A stretch of DNA of 64,000 bases from positions 1-64,000 of the forward strand of contig JAHHQQ010000002.1 of assembly GCA_020026275.1 (NCBI GenBank), in the 5' to 3' direction. Positions 31,663-40,736 of this stretch are shown one piece after another (position 1 is the stretch's first letter; every line of letters begins with the position of its first letter). A program made the translations under genes and the position numbers. The DNA comes from Bacteroidales bacterium (GTDB lineage Bacteria > Bacteroidota > Bacteroidia > Bacteroidales > UBA932). The notes below the pieces were generated by a model. The model worked only from the letters and a program-made list of their open reading frames with translations. It did no database searches and was not told where the DNA came from.

Positions 31663-33245
31663 TATTCCCACTCAATGGTGGCAGGTGGTTTTGATGAAAT
31701 GTCATAGACGACTCTATTGATACCTTTCACTTTATTGATTATCTCGTTGCTCACGTCGGCAAGGAAATCGTATGGGAAATGGAACCAGTCAGCAGTCATG
31801 GCATCAGTAGATACGACCGCTCTCAGTGCTACCGGGTTCTCATATGTCCTTTCATCGCCCATGACACCTACGCTTTTGATGGGGAGGAGGATCACGCCTG
31901 CCTGCCATACGGCTTCGTAGAGGTTCTTGGCTTTGACACGAGGGTCTGCGGCAGAAGGGAAGTTCATCTCGCTGCAGTTGTAGGCTCTCATCTTGCGGAT
32001 GTAGATGTCATCTGCTTCACGGAGAATTCTCAATTTATCTTCGGTGATGTCTCCGATGATACGGATGGCCAATGATGGACCAGGGAAAGGATGTCTTCCA
32101 ACCAATTCTTCCTTGATGCCCAGTTCCCGACCTACTCTCCGCACTTCGTCTTTGAAGAGCATTCTCAATGGTTCTACAATTTTGAGATTCATTTTTTCAG
32201 GGAGACCGCCTACATTGTGGTGGGACTTGATCTTGGAAGCGATGCCGTCAATACCTGCAGATTCAATCACATCTGGATAGATAGTGCCCTGAGCTAGCCA
32301 TCTGGCATTCTGGATGGTCTTGGCGTATTTGTCGAATGTTTCGACGAAGAGCCTTCCGATAATCTTCCTTTTTCCTTCGGGATCGGTAATTCCAGCCAGT
32401 TCTCCCAAAAATTCCTTGGAGGCATCTGCTCCAATGACATTCAGTCCCATATCTTGATAGGACGCCATGACATCTTCATATTCATTTTTGCGGAGCAGTC
32501 CGTTGTTGACAAAAATACAAGTCAGGTTGTGACCAATGGCCTTGTGCAAAAGGACAGCGGCAACAGTTGAATCAACACCGCCACTCAGTCCCAGGATCAC
32601 TTGATCGTCACCTACCTTTTCTTGAAGTTCCTTGATGGTGGTTTCAATGAAAGAGGCAGGAGTCCATTCTCCTTTGCATCTGCAGATATTCAAGGCAAAA
32701 TTGGAAAGAATCTTGCTGCCTTCTACTGTGTGGAATACTTCCGGGTGGAACTGAACTGCATAAGTTTCTTCACCTGCGATTTGATAGGCTGCGTTTTCTA
32801 CATCCTGGGTAGATGCAATGATTTTTGCATTTTCAGGAAGACGGACAATGGTGTCACCGTGGGACATCCATACTTGGGATGTGGCGGCCACTCCTTTCAG
32901 AAGAGGACAATCTGGTGCGGTTACATTCAGTTTCGCTCTGCCGTATTCCCTGGTGTTGGAATTGGCTACTTCTCCACCGAATTTGTATGCCAGATATTGG
33001 GCTCCATAACAAATGCCAAGAAGTGGCATCTTGCCTTTGATACCTTCCAGGTTGATTTGAGGGGCATTGGTATCTTTGACAGAGCAGGGGCTGCCCGACA
33101 GGATGACACCTTTCACGTTCTCATCAATCTGGGGGATTTTGTTGTACGGATAGATTTCACAATAGACGTTCAACTCTCTCAGTCTTCGGCCGATGAGTTG
33201 TGTGAACTGGGATCCGGAATCCAAAATGATAATTTTCTCAGTCAT
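31662..33245 (-). CDS. guaA: GMP synthase (glutamine-hydrolysing)
   Basis: GuaA converts XMP to GMP with glutamine and ATP. The 527-residue protein has an N-terminal class I amidotransferase (nucleophile in LLGICYGAQ, His-Glu in QFHPEVFHT), the ATP-pyrophosphatase P-loop LSGGVDSTVAAVLLHK, and the C-terminal dimerisation domain ending PPATIEWE. The amidotransferase and synthetase parts are in one chain. Its promoter is back-to-back with that of bipA. Confidence 0.96.
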   Translation of the reverse strand: MTEKIIILDSGSQFTQLIGRRLRELNVYCEIYPYNKIPQIDENVKGVILSGSPCSVKDTNAPQINLEGIKGKMPLLGICYGAQYLAYKFGGEVANSNTREYGRAKLNVTAPDCPLLKGVAATSQVWMSHGDTIVRLPENAKIIASTQDVENAAYQIAGEETYAVQFHPEVFHTVEGSKILSNFALNICRCKGEWTPASFIETTIKELQEKVGDDQVILGLSGGVDSTVAAVLLHKAIGHNLTCIFVNNGLLRKNEYEDVMASYQDMGLNVIGADASKEFLGELAGITDPEGKRKIIGRLFVETFDKYAKTIQNARWLAQGTIYPDVIESAGIDGIASKIKSHHNVGGLPEKMNLKIVEPLRMLFKDEVRRVGRELGIKEELVGRHPFPGPSLAIRIIGDITEDKLRILREADDIYIRKMRAYNCSEMNFPSAADPRVKAKNLYEAVWQAGVILLPIKSVGVMGDERTYENPVALRAVVSTDAMTADWFHFPYDFLADVSNEIINKVKGINRVVYDISSKPPATIEWE

Positions 33246-33264
33246 CAGAATTGTATTTGTCTTG

Positions 33265-33272
33265 CAAATTTA
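33265..33272 (-). promoter_or_regulatory. Predicted guaA promoter (-7 box)
   Basis: TAAATTTG on the minus strand, leader about 16 nt. Confidence 0.5.
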
Positions 33273-33314
33273 ATAAAAATCTCCTGCATTTTTCATTTTT
33301 CTAACATTAATGAG

Positions 33315-33322
33315 TATTTTTG
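33315..33322 (+). promoter_or_regulatory. Predicted bipA promoter (-7 box)
   Basis: TATTTTTG on the plus strand, leader about 65 nt; divergent from guaA. Confidence 0.5.
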
Positions 33323-33392
33323 CAAGATATTAAGAATAAAGTAAATTTATAGTTAGGTCCCAACTGGGCGGCTAGATTTAAAATGATGAATT

Positions 33393-35195
33393 ATGGATGT
33401 TAGAAATGTTGCAATAATCGCACACGTCGACCATGGAAAAACGACTATCGTTGATAGGATGATCTATCAGGCCAATCTCGTGAGGCGTCCGGAAAATTTG
33501 GGCGAACTGATTCTTGATAACAATGATCTGGAGAGAGAAAGAGGAATTACCATCCTCGCAAAAAATGTGTCTGTCATATATAAAGGAGTGAAAATCAATA
33601 TCATTGATACTCCTGGCCATAGTGACTTCGGTGGCGAAGTGGAACGTGTCCTTAATATGGCCGATGGTGTGATCCTTCTTGTAGATGCATTTGAGGGATG
33701 TATGCCACAGACTCGTTTCGTGCTTCAGAAAGCATTGGAAATGGGCAAGAAACCGATTGTTGTGGTCAACAAAGTGGACAAGACCAATTGTCGTCCTGAT
33801 GAGGTTCAAGAGGAAGTGTTCGATTTGATGTTCAGTTTGAATGCCAATGAAGACCAGCTTGATTTCAAGACCATTTATGGTAGTGCCAAGCAGGGGTGGA
33901 TGTCAACAGACTGGAAGAAGCCGACTACTGATATCACAGCATTGCTGGATACCATCTTGGAAGAGATTCCTGCACCTGAAATTAAGGAAGGGACACCTCA
34001 GATGCTGATTTCCTCTCTGGAATATTCTCCTTATGTCGGCCGTATTGCCGTCGGTAGAGTGACTCGTGGTCATCTGAAGACGGGTATGAACATCAGTTTG
34101 TGCAAACGTTATGATGTTGTGCAGAAACAGAAGATCAAACAGCTGATGGTCTTTGATGGTCTGGGAAAAGCCAATGTGGACGAGGTTCAGTGTGGTGACA
34201 TTTGTGCCGTAGTCGGTATTGATGGCTTTGAAATCGGTGATACCATTGCAGATTTTGAGAAGCCGGAGGCGCTTCCTCCAATTGCGATAGATGAGCCTAC
34301 TATGAGTATGCTTTTCTCTATCAACAATTCACCTTTCTTCGGAAAGGATGGAAAATATGTCACTTCCAGACATATCAAGGAACGTCTTGACAAAGAGTTG
34401 GAAAAGAATCTGGCTTTGAGGGTGAAACCGGGAGTGAATGCTGATTCCTTCATTGTATTCGGCAGAGGAGTGCTTCATCTTTCTGTCTTGATTGAGACTA
34501 TGAGAAGAGAGGGATTCGAACTTCAGGTCGGACAGCCGAAGGTATTGGATAAGACCATCAATGGTCAGAGATGTGAACCTATCGAAGAACTTTCCATTGA
34601 GGTGCCTGAGCAGTTTGTGGGTACTGCCATTGAGATTTCCACTCGAAGAAAGGGAGCGCTCATCAGAATGGAACCGAGGGGAGACAGGACTTTGCTGGAG
34701 TTTGAGATTCCTACCAGGGGATTGATGGGATTGAGAAGCAATATGCTTACGGCAACTCAGGGAGAAGCCGTCGTGGCACACCGTTTCAAGGATTATCAGC
34801 CATACAAGGGAGATATAGAAGGACGTAGCAATGGTTCTCTCGTTTCTCTTGAGACCGGTACCGCTATTGCGTATTCTATGAACAAATTGCTGGACAGAGG
34901 TCGTTTCTTCGTTGAGCCCGGGGAGGAAATCTACGGCGGACAGGTCGTAGGAGAACATACCCGTGAACGTGACCTCAATGTCAATATATGCAAGACTAAA
35001 AAATTGACTAATGTCCGTGCTGCAGGAAGTGATGAGAAGATTGTTCTTCCTCCAGCTATCAAGTTCTCTTTGGAAGAGGCACTGGAATATATTCAGGAGG
35101 ATGAATTGGTCGAGGTGACCCCAAATCATATGAGAATCCGTAAAATTATGCTTGATCCGCTGGATAGAAAAAGAAAATCAGGCGAAGAAGATTGA
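33393..35195 (+). CDS. typA: Ribosome-associated GTPase BipA/TypA
   Basis: BipA is a translational GTPase aiding 50S assembly and stress adaptation. The 600-residue protein has G1 AHVDHGKTT, G2 ERERGITI, G3 DTPGHSDFGGEVERV, G4 NKVDK, then EF-G-like domains and the BipA C-terminal domain (NVRAAGSDEKI, EYIQEDELVEVTP). Full-length. The -33 element of the next promoter overlaps its stop codon. Confidence 0.96.
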   Translation: MDVRNVAIIAHVDHGKTTIVDRMIYQANLVRRPENLGELILDNNDLERERGITILAKNVSVIYKGVKINIIDTPGHSDFGGEVERVLNMADGVILLVDAFEGCMPQTRFVLQKALEMGKKPIVVVNKVDKTNCRPDEVQEEVFDLMFSLNANEDQLDFKTIYGSAKQGWMSTDWKKPTTDITALLDTILEEIPAPEIKEGTPQMLISSLEYSPYVGRIAVGRVTRGHLKTGMNISLCKRYDVVQKQKIKQLMVFDGLGKANVDEVQCGDICAVVGIDGFEIGDTIADFEKPEALPPIAIDEPTMSMLFSINNSPFFGKDGKYVTSRHIKERLDKELEKNLALRVKPGVNADSFIVFGRGVLHLSVLIETMRREGFELQVGQPKVLDKTINGQRCEPIEELSIEVPEQFVGTAIEISTRRKGALIRMEPRGDRTLLEFEIPTRGLMGLRSNMLTATQGEAVVAHRFKDYQPYKGDIEGRSNGSLVSLETGTAIAYSMNKLLDRGRFFVEPGEEIYGGQVVGEHTRERDLNVNICKTKKLTNVRAAGSDEKIVLPPAIKFSLEEALEYIQEDELVEVTPNHMRIRKIMLDPLDRKRKSGEED

Positions 35196-35221
35196 TAATC
35201 GAAAAATAATTATTACCTTTG
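35192..35221 (+). promoter_or_regulatory. Predicted yceD-rpmF promoter (-33 and -7)
   Basis: TTG (35192-35194, in the bipA stop region), 19-nt spacer, TACCTTTG (35214-35221). Leader about 22 nt. Confidence 0.68.
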
Positions 35222-35246
35222 CAACCCTTAAATCTGTTTATGGGAG

Positions 35247-35789
35247 ATGATGAATCATTTTAGCATACCTTTAAATGGATTGCCTGTTGGTAAAAGTGCA
35301 TTTCACCAGCAGGCAGATAAGAGATTCTTCAATAGTTTTGACAATTCGGACATCTTGGACGCATCGCTTGATGTGGATGTCCTGGTTGAAAAGTCAGGGA
35401 ACTATTTGGGCGTCGATTGTCATATCATCGGAGAACTGGTGGTGGAGTGTGACAGATGCCTTGAAGAATTGGCCCTTCCGGTCAACCGGACCGTTCGGCT
35501 CAGCGTCAAGTTTGGAAGTGAGCCTGCGGAAGGGTTGGATCTGATGGAAGAGGAAAGGGAAATCCTTTATCTGCCTTTGGATGCAGATGAACTGGATCTT
35601 GGACAGGTAGTATATGACTATTCGCTTCTTTCACTGCCGATGCAGCGAGTTCATGAAGATGGAAAATGCAATCCTGAAGTCATGGGGCGTTTGAACGGGC
35701 AGGCCGTGGCAGAGGAGAACGGATATGAAGGAGAAACAACGAGTGAAAATCCTTTTGCAGTATTGAAAGGGATGTTCAATGAAGAATAA
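35247..35789 (+). CDS. YceD/DUF177 family protein
   Basis: The 180-residue acidic protein has the DUF177 core: VVECDRCLEELALPV with a CxxC, and the acidic DADELDLGQVVYDYSLLSLP. DUF177 genes are almost always immediately upstream of rpmF, as here (gap 32 nt), and the plant and bacterial homologues are linked to 23S rRNA accumulation or 50S assembly. Two consecutive ATGs (35247 and 35250) could serve as start. Confidence 0.85.
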   Translation: MMNHFSIPLNGLPVGKSAFHQQADKRFFNSFDNSDILDASLDVDVLVEKSGNYLGVDCHIIGELVVECDRCLEELALPVNRTVRLSVKFGSEPAEGLDLMEEEREILYLPLDADELDLGQVVYDYSLLSLPMQRVHEDGKCNPEVMGRLNGQAVAEENGYEGETTSENPFAVLKGMFNEE

Positions 35790-35821
35790 GGAATAATAAA
35801 TTAAATTAAAAATAAAGAACA

Positions 35822-36004
35822 ATGGCACATCCAAAACACAAAGTCTCTAAACAGAGAAGGGATAAGAGAAGAACACATGATGTTGCAGCTGTCCCTACAA
35901 TTGCTACATGCCCTAACTGTGGTTCATCAATCATTTACCACAGAGTATGTCCTGAGTGCGGATATTACAGAGGTCGTCAGATTATCGAAAAGAGCGCTGA
36001 GTAA
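35822..36004 (+). CDS. rpmF: 50S ribosomal protein bL32
   Basis: A 60-residue protein, MAHPKHKVSKQRRDKRRTH onward, with a zinc ribbon of four cysteines (CPNCG and CPECG). The zinc-binding (C+) form. It follows yceD, and tRNA-Arg is 40 nt downstream before a terminator, so all three may share one transcript. Confidence 0.96.
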   Translation: MAHPKHKVSKQRRDKRRTHDVAAVPTIATCPNCGSSIIYHRVCPECGYYRGRQIIEKSAE

Positions 36005-36044
36005 TCAGTCTCCTTTTGATTGATAGCCGGCTTCTGCCGGAAAT

Positions 36045-36116
36045 GGCCTCATAGTTCAACGGATAGAATGGAAGTTTCCTAAACTTTAGATAGAGGTTCG
36101 ATTCCCCTTGAGGCTA
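36045..36116 (+). tRNA. tRNA-Arg (anticodon CCU)
   Basis: A 72-nt tRNA: acceptor GGCCTCA with TGAGGCT (one G-U), discriminator A; anticodon loop TTCCTAA gives CCT, decoding AGG. The T-arm AGAGG-TTCGATT-CCCCT has an A-C mismatch at the middle pair (A51-C63). CCA is not encoded. Probably co-transcribed with yceD-rpmF. Confidence 0.92.
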
Positions 36117-36120
36117 CATG

Positions 36121-36151
36121 AAAGTCCTTATCATTGAGTGATAAGGACTTT
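36121..36151 (+). terminator. tRNA-Arg terminator
   Basis: 13-bp stem (36121-36133 with 36139-36151), TTGAG loop, followed by TTCGTG; T-run weak (TTTT). Confidence 0.8.
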
Positions 36152-36241
36152 TCGTGTTTCATGACGTCTTGTTACGTCGTTTTTGACCGGAGGTTTGGTG
36201 GAATCTACCGATTGAAAGGAAGGATAATTCTTGAAAATGAC

Positions 36242-36249
36242 TATATTTG
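36242..36249 (+). promoter_or_regulatory. Predicted promoter of the 761-aa protein operon (-7 box)
   Basis: TATATTTG 57 nt before the ATG at 36306; no well-placed -33. The leader contains a TTCCCT/AGGGAA hairpin (36267-36288). Confidence 0.45.
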
Positions 36250-36305
36250 TAAGAATATAGTAGTGTTTCCCTGTCAATTGTAAGGGAATAATCAATTCAG
36301 GTCGG

Positions 36306-38591
36306 ATGAACAAGAAAGCTTTGATATGGGCAATTTCAGTACTGGGAATTCTCTTTCTCGTGATTGGTTTCTCCATTTTCAGATTGTATTCTGAAACAGG
36401 GAAGAAGTGCAAATCGGAGGAATGCATTTCCAGACATTATCATTTGGTCGAGGCGGTACCTTCTGATGCGGCTATTGTTTTTTTTTCCGATCATTTCAAG
36501 GATGTGGTCACAGAGTTGAATGATTCGTCCCTTGTGTTGAGGAGTATCTTTACAGATAAAGTCCATCGACGTTTTCCACATTTTATTCAGGAACTGGCTC
36601 ACTTGAAGCAGGAAGGAGGATTGAAGTCGCTTTCCAACAGACAGTGCATTGTTTCTGTTCATTATTGTGGCAGTATGGTGCCTTTGCTGATTGTGGAGAC
36701 AGAACATTCAGAAGAACCGAGTGCTGTTGTCGGAAAAGTGATGGAATTGGCGGCCAAGACGGGTTTGTATGTTTCTTATCTAGATGGTACGAGTCTGGTT
36801 GGCAGCAGACATTCTCTGCATAAATCATCTATCTTGCTGGTTTCTCCATCGGAGACGTTGCTGATTTCTTCTCGCAGGCATATGGAGAATGGCAATTCTA
36901 TCTTGGATGCCGATGGCTTTTCTCTAGCCGTAGAATCGCTGAAGGGAGAGGATGCAATTGTGGTTTCCAATAACTATTCTGGAAAATTGATCCGGGAATA
37001 TTGTGACAGAAAGTGGATGAAATATGCCGATTTCTTTCGTAATTTTTCGGATTGGACTCTGTTTGTTCCACAAGATTTTTCTGGAAGGTCCTTCCAGATG
37101 AATGGTGTCGCATTCTGCAGAAATGGTATTTCTGATTTTGCGAATGTCCTTTCCGGAACTCCAGAAGGGGAGTCGTTGTTGCCATCTATACTTCCGGCTC
37201 AGACGGTTTCTGCTTTGAGTCTGGCCTTTCTGGATGCCTCTGTTTATATGGAACGGTATCACAATTATTTGGATTCCCGGGACAACCTTTCTCGATGCAA
37301 GATTGACAACCAGAGGTTGAAGTCACTGACGGGCGTTTCTGTAGAGCAGTGGACTTCATTGTTGGATATAAGAGAAGTGGGAAGAGTCCTTTTCCGTTCA
37401 GCGGACCAGATTGAGAAGGTGATGTTGGTGCGAATTCGGAAGGAAAACACAAACATTTTGCTCAAAGGTCTGGACTGCAATCTCCGTCAAGTGAAAAACA
37501 ATGTGATGCCTTATGCTTATGGCCGTTATGCTTCGGCAGCTTTCGGGGAAATATTTTCTGTTGAAGAGGAAACCTCATTCCTTCTTTGGAACAATTGGAT
37601 TGTTTCAGGCAATGCCAAGGCAGTGGAAGATTTCGTCAAGTTGAACCAGCGCGAAGATAAATTGTTGAATGGTTTGATAAAGGCAGGTTTATATGACAAG
37701 TCTTCAAGCGGAAATTGTCATTTGTTTGCCTATGCATCCTTGATTGAAGATAAGGAGGCCATAAGAGAAAATTTCAGTCCTGATGTCCAGAAAGCAATCA
37801 GACGTTCTTTGAATTCGGTGGCCGCTTTTCCAGTGGTGCTTGATATGAAAGGAAAAGAAGAAGAGCGACTTCAGATACATTATCGTTCAGCCAGACTTCC
37901 TGAACCGCTGGTCGGACAAAAGGAACCAGTTATGCTGGATACTGTTGTCTATGTGGACAAGGGGCCTTATCCCGTCAAAAATTTCTCCACCGGCAAGATG
38001 AATACATTGGTGCAGAATGACAATCTCTCCATTACTTTGAAGAATGAAGATGGAAAAGGGATGTGGTCAATTCCATTTTCTCATCAGATAGGGGGCAAAG
38101 TTGAAACGATTGATTATTATGCAAACGGCAAACTGCAGTTCCTCTTCGGGGCAGGCTCTTCTCTTTATCTGTTGGACCGTCTGGGGCGTTTTGTCAAACC
38201 ATTCCCTGTCTCTTTGGGAAAGGAAATTCTGTCTGGTCCTGCCGTATTTGACTTTACAGGTGCACATGGTTATACTGCGATTGTTCTTTTCAAGGACAAT
38301 ACGATTGGAATGTTCAATCTTCATGGAAAACAACCGGAAAAATGGAAGGGAATCTCTGATTCCGATACAATATTGAAATTGCCAGAATTGCTCGAAATGG
38401 GAAAGAGTCATTTTTGGGTAGTTAGAACTTCCCGACAGACACTGGTCTATCCTTTTTATGGAGGAGAGCCTGTTTTCCGTCGTGAGGGGCACAAGATGCT
38501 TCGTCCTGACACTGAAATCATTGTCAAGGGAACGTCATCCATTTCAGTCCTCTGTCATGATGGCAAGAAGCATACAGTTAAACTTAAGTAA
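36306..38591 (+). CDS. Unrecognised membrane-anchored protein, 761 aa
   Basis: I do not recognise a named family with confidence. The protein has one N-terminal transmembrane segment (residues ~6-27), then a long extracytoplasmic region. The first ~500 residues have the pattern of DUF3352-like proteins (HLVEAVPSDAAIVFFSDHF, RQCIVSVHYCGSMVPLLIVETE, LLISSRRHMENGNSILD). The last ~220 residues look like beta-propeller blades (LQFLFGAGSSLYLLDRLGR, FVKPFPVSLG, GMFNLHGKQPEKW). It is seven bases upstream of the acyl-CoA synthetase, so an envelope or lipid-related role is possible but unproven. Confidence 0.6.
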   Translation: MNKKALIWAISVLGILFLVIGFSIFRLYSETGKKCKSEECISRHYHLVEAVPSDAAIVFFSDHFKDVVTELNDSSLVLRSIFTDKVHRRFPHFIQELAHLKQEGGLKSLSNRQCIVSVHYCGSMVPLLIVETEHSEEPSAVVGKVMELAAKTGLYVSYLDGTSLVGSRHSLHKSSILLVSPSETLLISSRRHMENGNSILDADGFSLAVESLKGEDAIVVSNNYSGKLIREYCDRKWMKYADFFRNFSDWTLFVPQDFSGRSFQMNGVAFCRNGISDFANVLSGTPEGESLLPSILPAQTVSALSLAFLDASVYMERYHNYLDSRDNLSRCKIDNQRLKSLTGVSVEQWTSLLDIREVGRVLFRSADQIEKVMLVRIRKENTNILLKGLDCNLRQVKNNVMPYAYGRYASAAFGEIFSVEEETSFLLWNNWIVSGNAKAVEDFVKLNQREDKLLNGLIKAGLYDKSSSGNCHLFAYASLIEDKEAIRENFSPDVQKAIRRSLNSVAAFPVVLDMKGKEEERLQIHYRSARLPEPLVGQKEPVMLDTVVYVDKGPYPVKNFSTGKMNTLVQNDNLSITLKNEDGKGMWSIPFSHQIGGKVETIDYYANGKLQFLFGAGSSLYLLDRLGRFVKPFPVSLGKEILSGPAVFDFTGAHGYTAIVLFKDNTIGMFNLHGKQPEKWKGISDSDTILKLPELLEMGKSHFWVVRTSRQTLVYPFYGGEPVFRREGHKMLRPDTEIIVKGTSSISVLCHDGKKHTVKLK

Positions 38592-38598
38592 TATTTTT

Positions 38599-40251
38599 AT
38601 GGAATTTAAGTCTGTAAACAAACTTTTGCAGAAAAGTTTTCAGGAGAACTGGGATTTGCCAGCATTATCCAATTATCAAGGTGTCACGCTTTTTTATAGA
38701 GATGTGGCTCGTAGGATTGCAAAATTGCATATCTGCTTCGAGCAGAGCGGTCTGCAGAGAGGAGATAAGGTCGCCATATGTTCAAGAAATCAAGCCAACT
38801 GGGCTGTCAGTTTCATGGCGGCGATGACTTATGGAGCAGTTCCAGTACCGATTCTTCATGAGTTCAAGCCTGGTAATATCCATTATCTGGTCAATCATTC
38901 TGAAGCGAAGGTTTTATTTGTTGATGACGTCATTTGGGAAGGTCTTTCAGCAGAAGAGATGCCAGGCCTGCATGTCATTGTCCAAATCAATACATTCAAG
39001 TTCTTATATGCCAAAACAGATGAATATTGGCAGATTCGTGAGCATCTCAATGAGAGTTTCGGAAAGAGATATCCGAATAATTTCGAGGTGGAAGATCTTG
39101 ACTACTATGAGGATAGTGCTGATGAACTGGCTCTGATTAACTACACTTCTGGAACTTCTGGTTTCTCAAAAGGAGTGATGATCCCGTATAGGGCATTGTA
39201 TTCCAATGCCTCTTTTGCGCGCGACTATGCGGAGCCTCAGATTAAAAAAGGAGATGATATTGTCGCTATGTTGCCATCCGCTCATATGTATGGTATGATG
39301 TTCGAACTTCTGTTCGAGATGATGGCTGGTTGTCATGTTCATTTCCTGAATCGTGTTCCTAGTCCCAAAATCATTGTAAAGGCATTCAGTGAGATTCATC
39401 CATGTGTGATAGTGGCTGTTCCGCTGATTATTGAGAAGATCTACAAGAGCAAACTCAAGCCGATTTTGGACAAGAATAAAATTTTGTTCAAACTTCCTCT
39501 TCTTGACAAAGTGTTGCAGAAGAAAGTGCGCAACGAACTGGTGGCCAGTTTTGGAGGAAATTTCGAAGAGGTTATCTTGGGAGGTGCTGCATTCAATCCA
39601 GAAGTGGAGGCTTTTTTTCACAAGGTTAATTTTCCATTTACTGTTGGATACGGTATGACCGAATGTGCTCCAATCATTGCCTATGCCCATTGGAACAAGA
39701 CTAAACTGACTTCTTGTGGACAGGCAGCTCCTAATATGGAGATCAGGATTGATTCGGAGGATCCGAAAAATGTGCCGGGAGAGGTTCAGGTCAGGGGCGC
39801 CAATGTCTTCTTGGGATATTACAAGAATCAGGATGCTACCGCTGCCAGCTTTACAGAAGATGGCTGGTTCAAGACAGGTGATATGGGTGTCATGGACGAG
39901 GACGGTTACCTTTATTTGAAAGGCCGGTCAAAATGTATGATTCTGGGACCTTCAGGACAGAATATTTATCCGGAGGAACTGGAGGCTGTCATCAACAATG
40001 TAAGCTATGTAGTGGATTCATTGGTTGTCGAAGAGTCAGGTTCTTTGATCGCTCTGATTTATCCTGATTATCATCAGGCTGAAATTGACGGCATGACTAC
40101 GGAAGAATTGCAGAAAAGGCTCATTGCCGGTTTGCCGGAAATAAACAAGGCTATTCCGAATTATGCTCAGATTAGAAGAATTGAGTTTATGCCGGAAGAT
40201 TTTGAAAGGACTCCTAAACGTAGCATCAAAAGGTATCTCTACCAGAGATAG
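38599..40251 (+). CDS. AMP-forming long-chain acyl-CoA synthetase-like protein
   Basis: A 550-residue ANL-superfamily enzyme, activating a carboxylic acid as acyl-AMP and then CoA thioester. Seen motifs: P-loop INYTSGTSGFSKGVM, VGYGMTECAPI, the hinge region DGWFKTGDMG and EDGYLYLKGRSKCMI, and a C-terminal lysine in RTPKRSIKRYLYQ. It resembles FadD-type fatty acid CoA ligases. Start at 38599, seven bases after the upstream stop. A chain-length preference cannot be read. In a gut anaerobe without clear beta-oxidation genes nearby, recycling of fatty acids into phospholipid is likelier than catabolism. Confidence 0.85.
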   Translation: MEFKSVNKLLQKSFQENWDLPALSNYQGVTLFYRDVARRIAKLHICFEQSGLQRGDKVAICSRNQANWAVSFMAAMTYGAVPVPILHEFKPGNIHYLVNHSEAKVLFVDDVIWEGLSAEEMPGLHVIVQINTFKFLYAKTDEYWQIREHLNESFGKRYPNNFEVEDLDYYEDSADELALINYTSGTSGFSKGVMIPYRALYSNASFARDYAEPQIKKGDDIVAMLPSAHMYGMMFELLFEMMAGCHVHFLNRVPSPKIIVKAFSEIHPCVIVAVPLIIEKIYKSKLKPILDKNKILFKLPLLDKVLQKKVRNELVASFGGNFEEVILGGAAFNPEVEAFFHKVNFPFTVGYGMTECAPIIAYAHWNKTKLTSCGQAAPNMEIRIDSEDPKNVPGEVQVRGANVFLGYYKNQDATAASFTEDGWFKTGDMGVMDEDGYLYLKGRSKCMILGPSGQNIYPEELEAVINNVSYVVDSLVVEESGSLIALIYPDYHQAEIDGMTTEELQKRLIAGLPEINKAIPNYAQIRRIEFMPEDFERTPKRSIKRYLYQR

Positions 40252-40304
40252 TTTTGGAAACGGCTGTCGGATTTCTTTCTGGAAAAAGAATTAACGAGGG
40301 AAAA

Positions 40305-40718
40305 ATGGAAAAATTTGATAGAAGCTATTTGCAGATGGCCAGAATCTGGGCCAAGAATTCTTATTGCAAGCGCAGACAAGTAGGGGCCTTGCTTGTCAAG
40401 GACCGTATGATCATTTCTGATGGCTACAATGGTACTCCATCAGGGTTTGAAAACATTTGCGAAGATGAGACTGGGGCTACTAAACCTTATGTTCTTCATG
40501 CTGAAGCGAATGCTATTTCCAAGGTTGCCAAGTCAGGCAATAGCAGTGAAGGTGCTACACTCTATGTCACTGCATCTCCTTGTGTAGAATGTGCAAAACT
40601 TATTATCCAGGCAGGAATCCGCAGAGTTGTCTATCTGGATGAATATCGTTTGACAGACGGAATCGATCTGCTCCGGAGAGCTGGCATTGAAGTGGAAAGA
40701 GTGGACGAAGGACTGTAG
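40305..40718 (+). CDS. dCMP deaminase (ComEB-like)
   Basis: Deaminates dCMP to dUMP for thymidylate synthesis. The 137-residue protein has the zinc motif HAEAN (catalytic Glu) and SPCVECAK. The ATG at 40305 gives the family-typical N-terminus; a TTG at 40254 would add 17 unconserved residues. It sits 53 nt after the acyl-CoA synthetase and 18 nt before the S41 protease gene. Confidence 0.92.
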   Translation: MEKFDRSYLQMARIWAKNSYCKRRQVGALLVKDRMIISDGYNGTPSGFENICEDETGATKPYVLHAEANAISKVAKSGNSSEGATLYVTASPCVECAKLIIQAGIRRVVYLDEYRLTDGIDLLRRAGIEVERVDEGL

Positions 40719-40736
40719 AATACAGAAAGATAGAAT

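Noticed and set aside
40254..40304. Upstream TTG start for dCMP deaminase
   Set aside because: The extra 17 residues do not resemble the family, and the ATG at 40305 gives the normal N-terminus.
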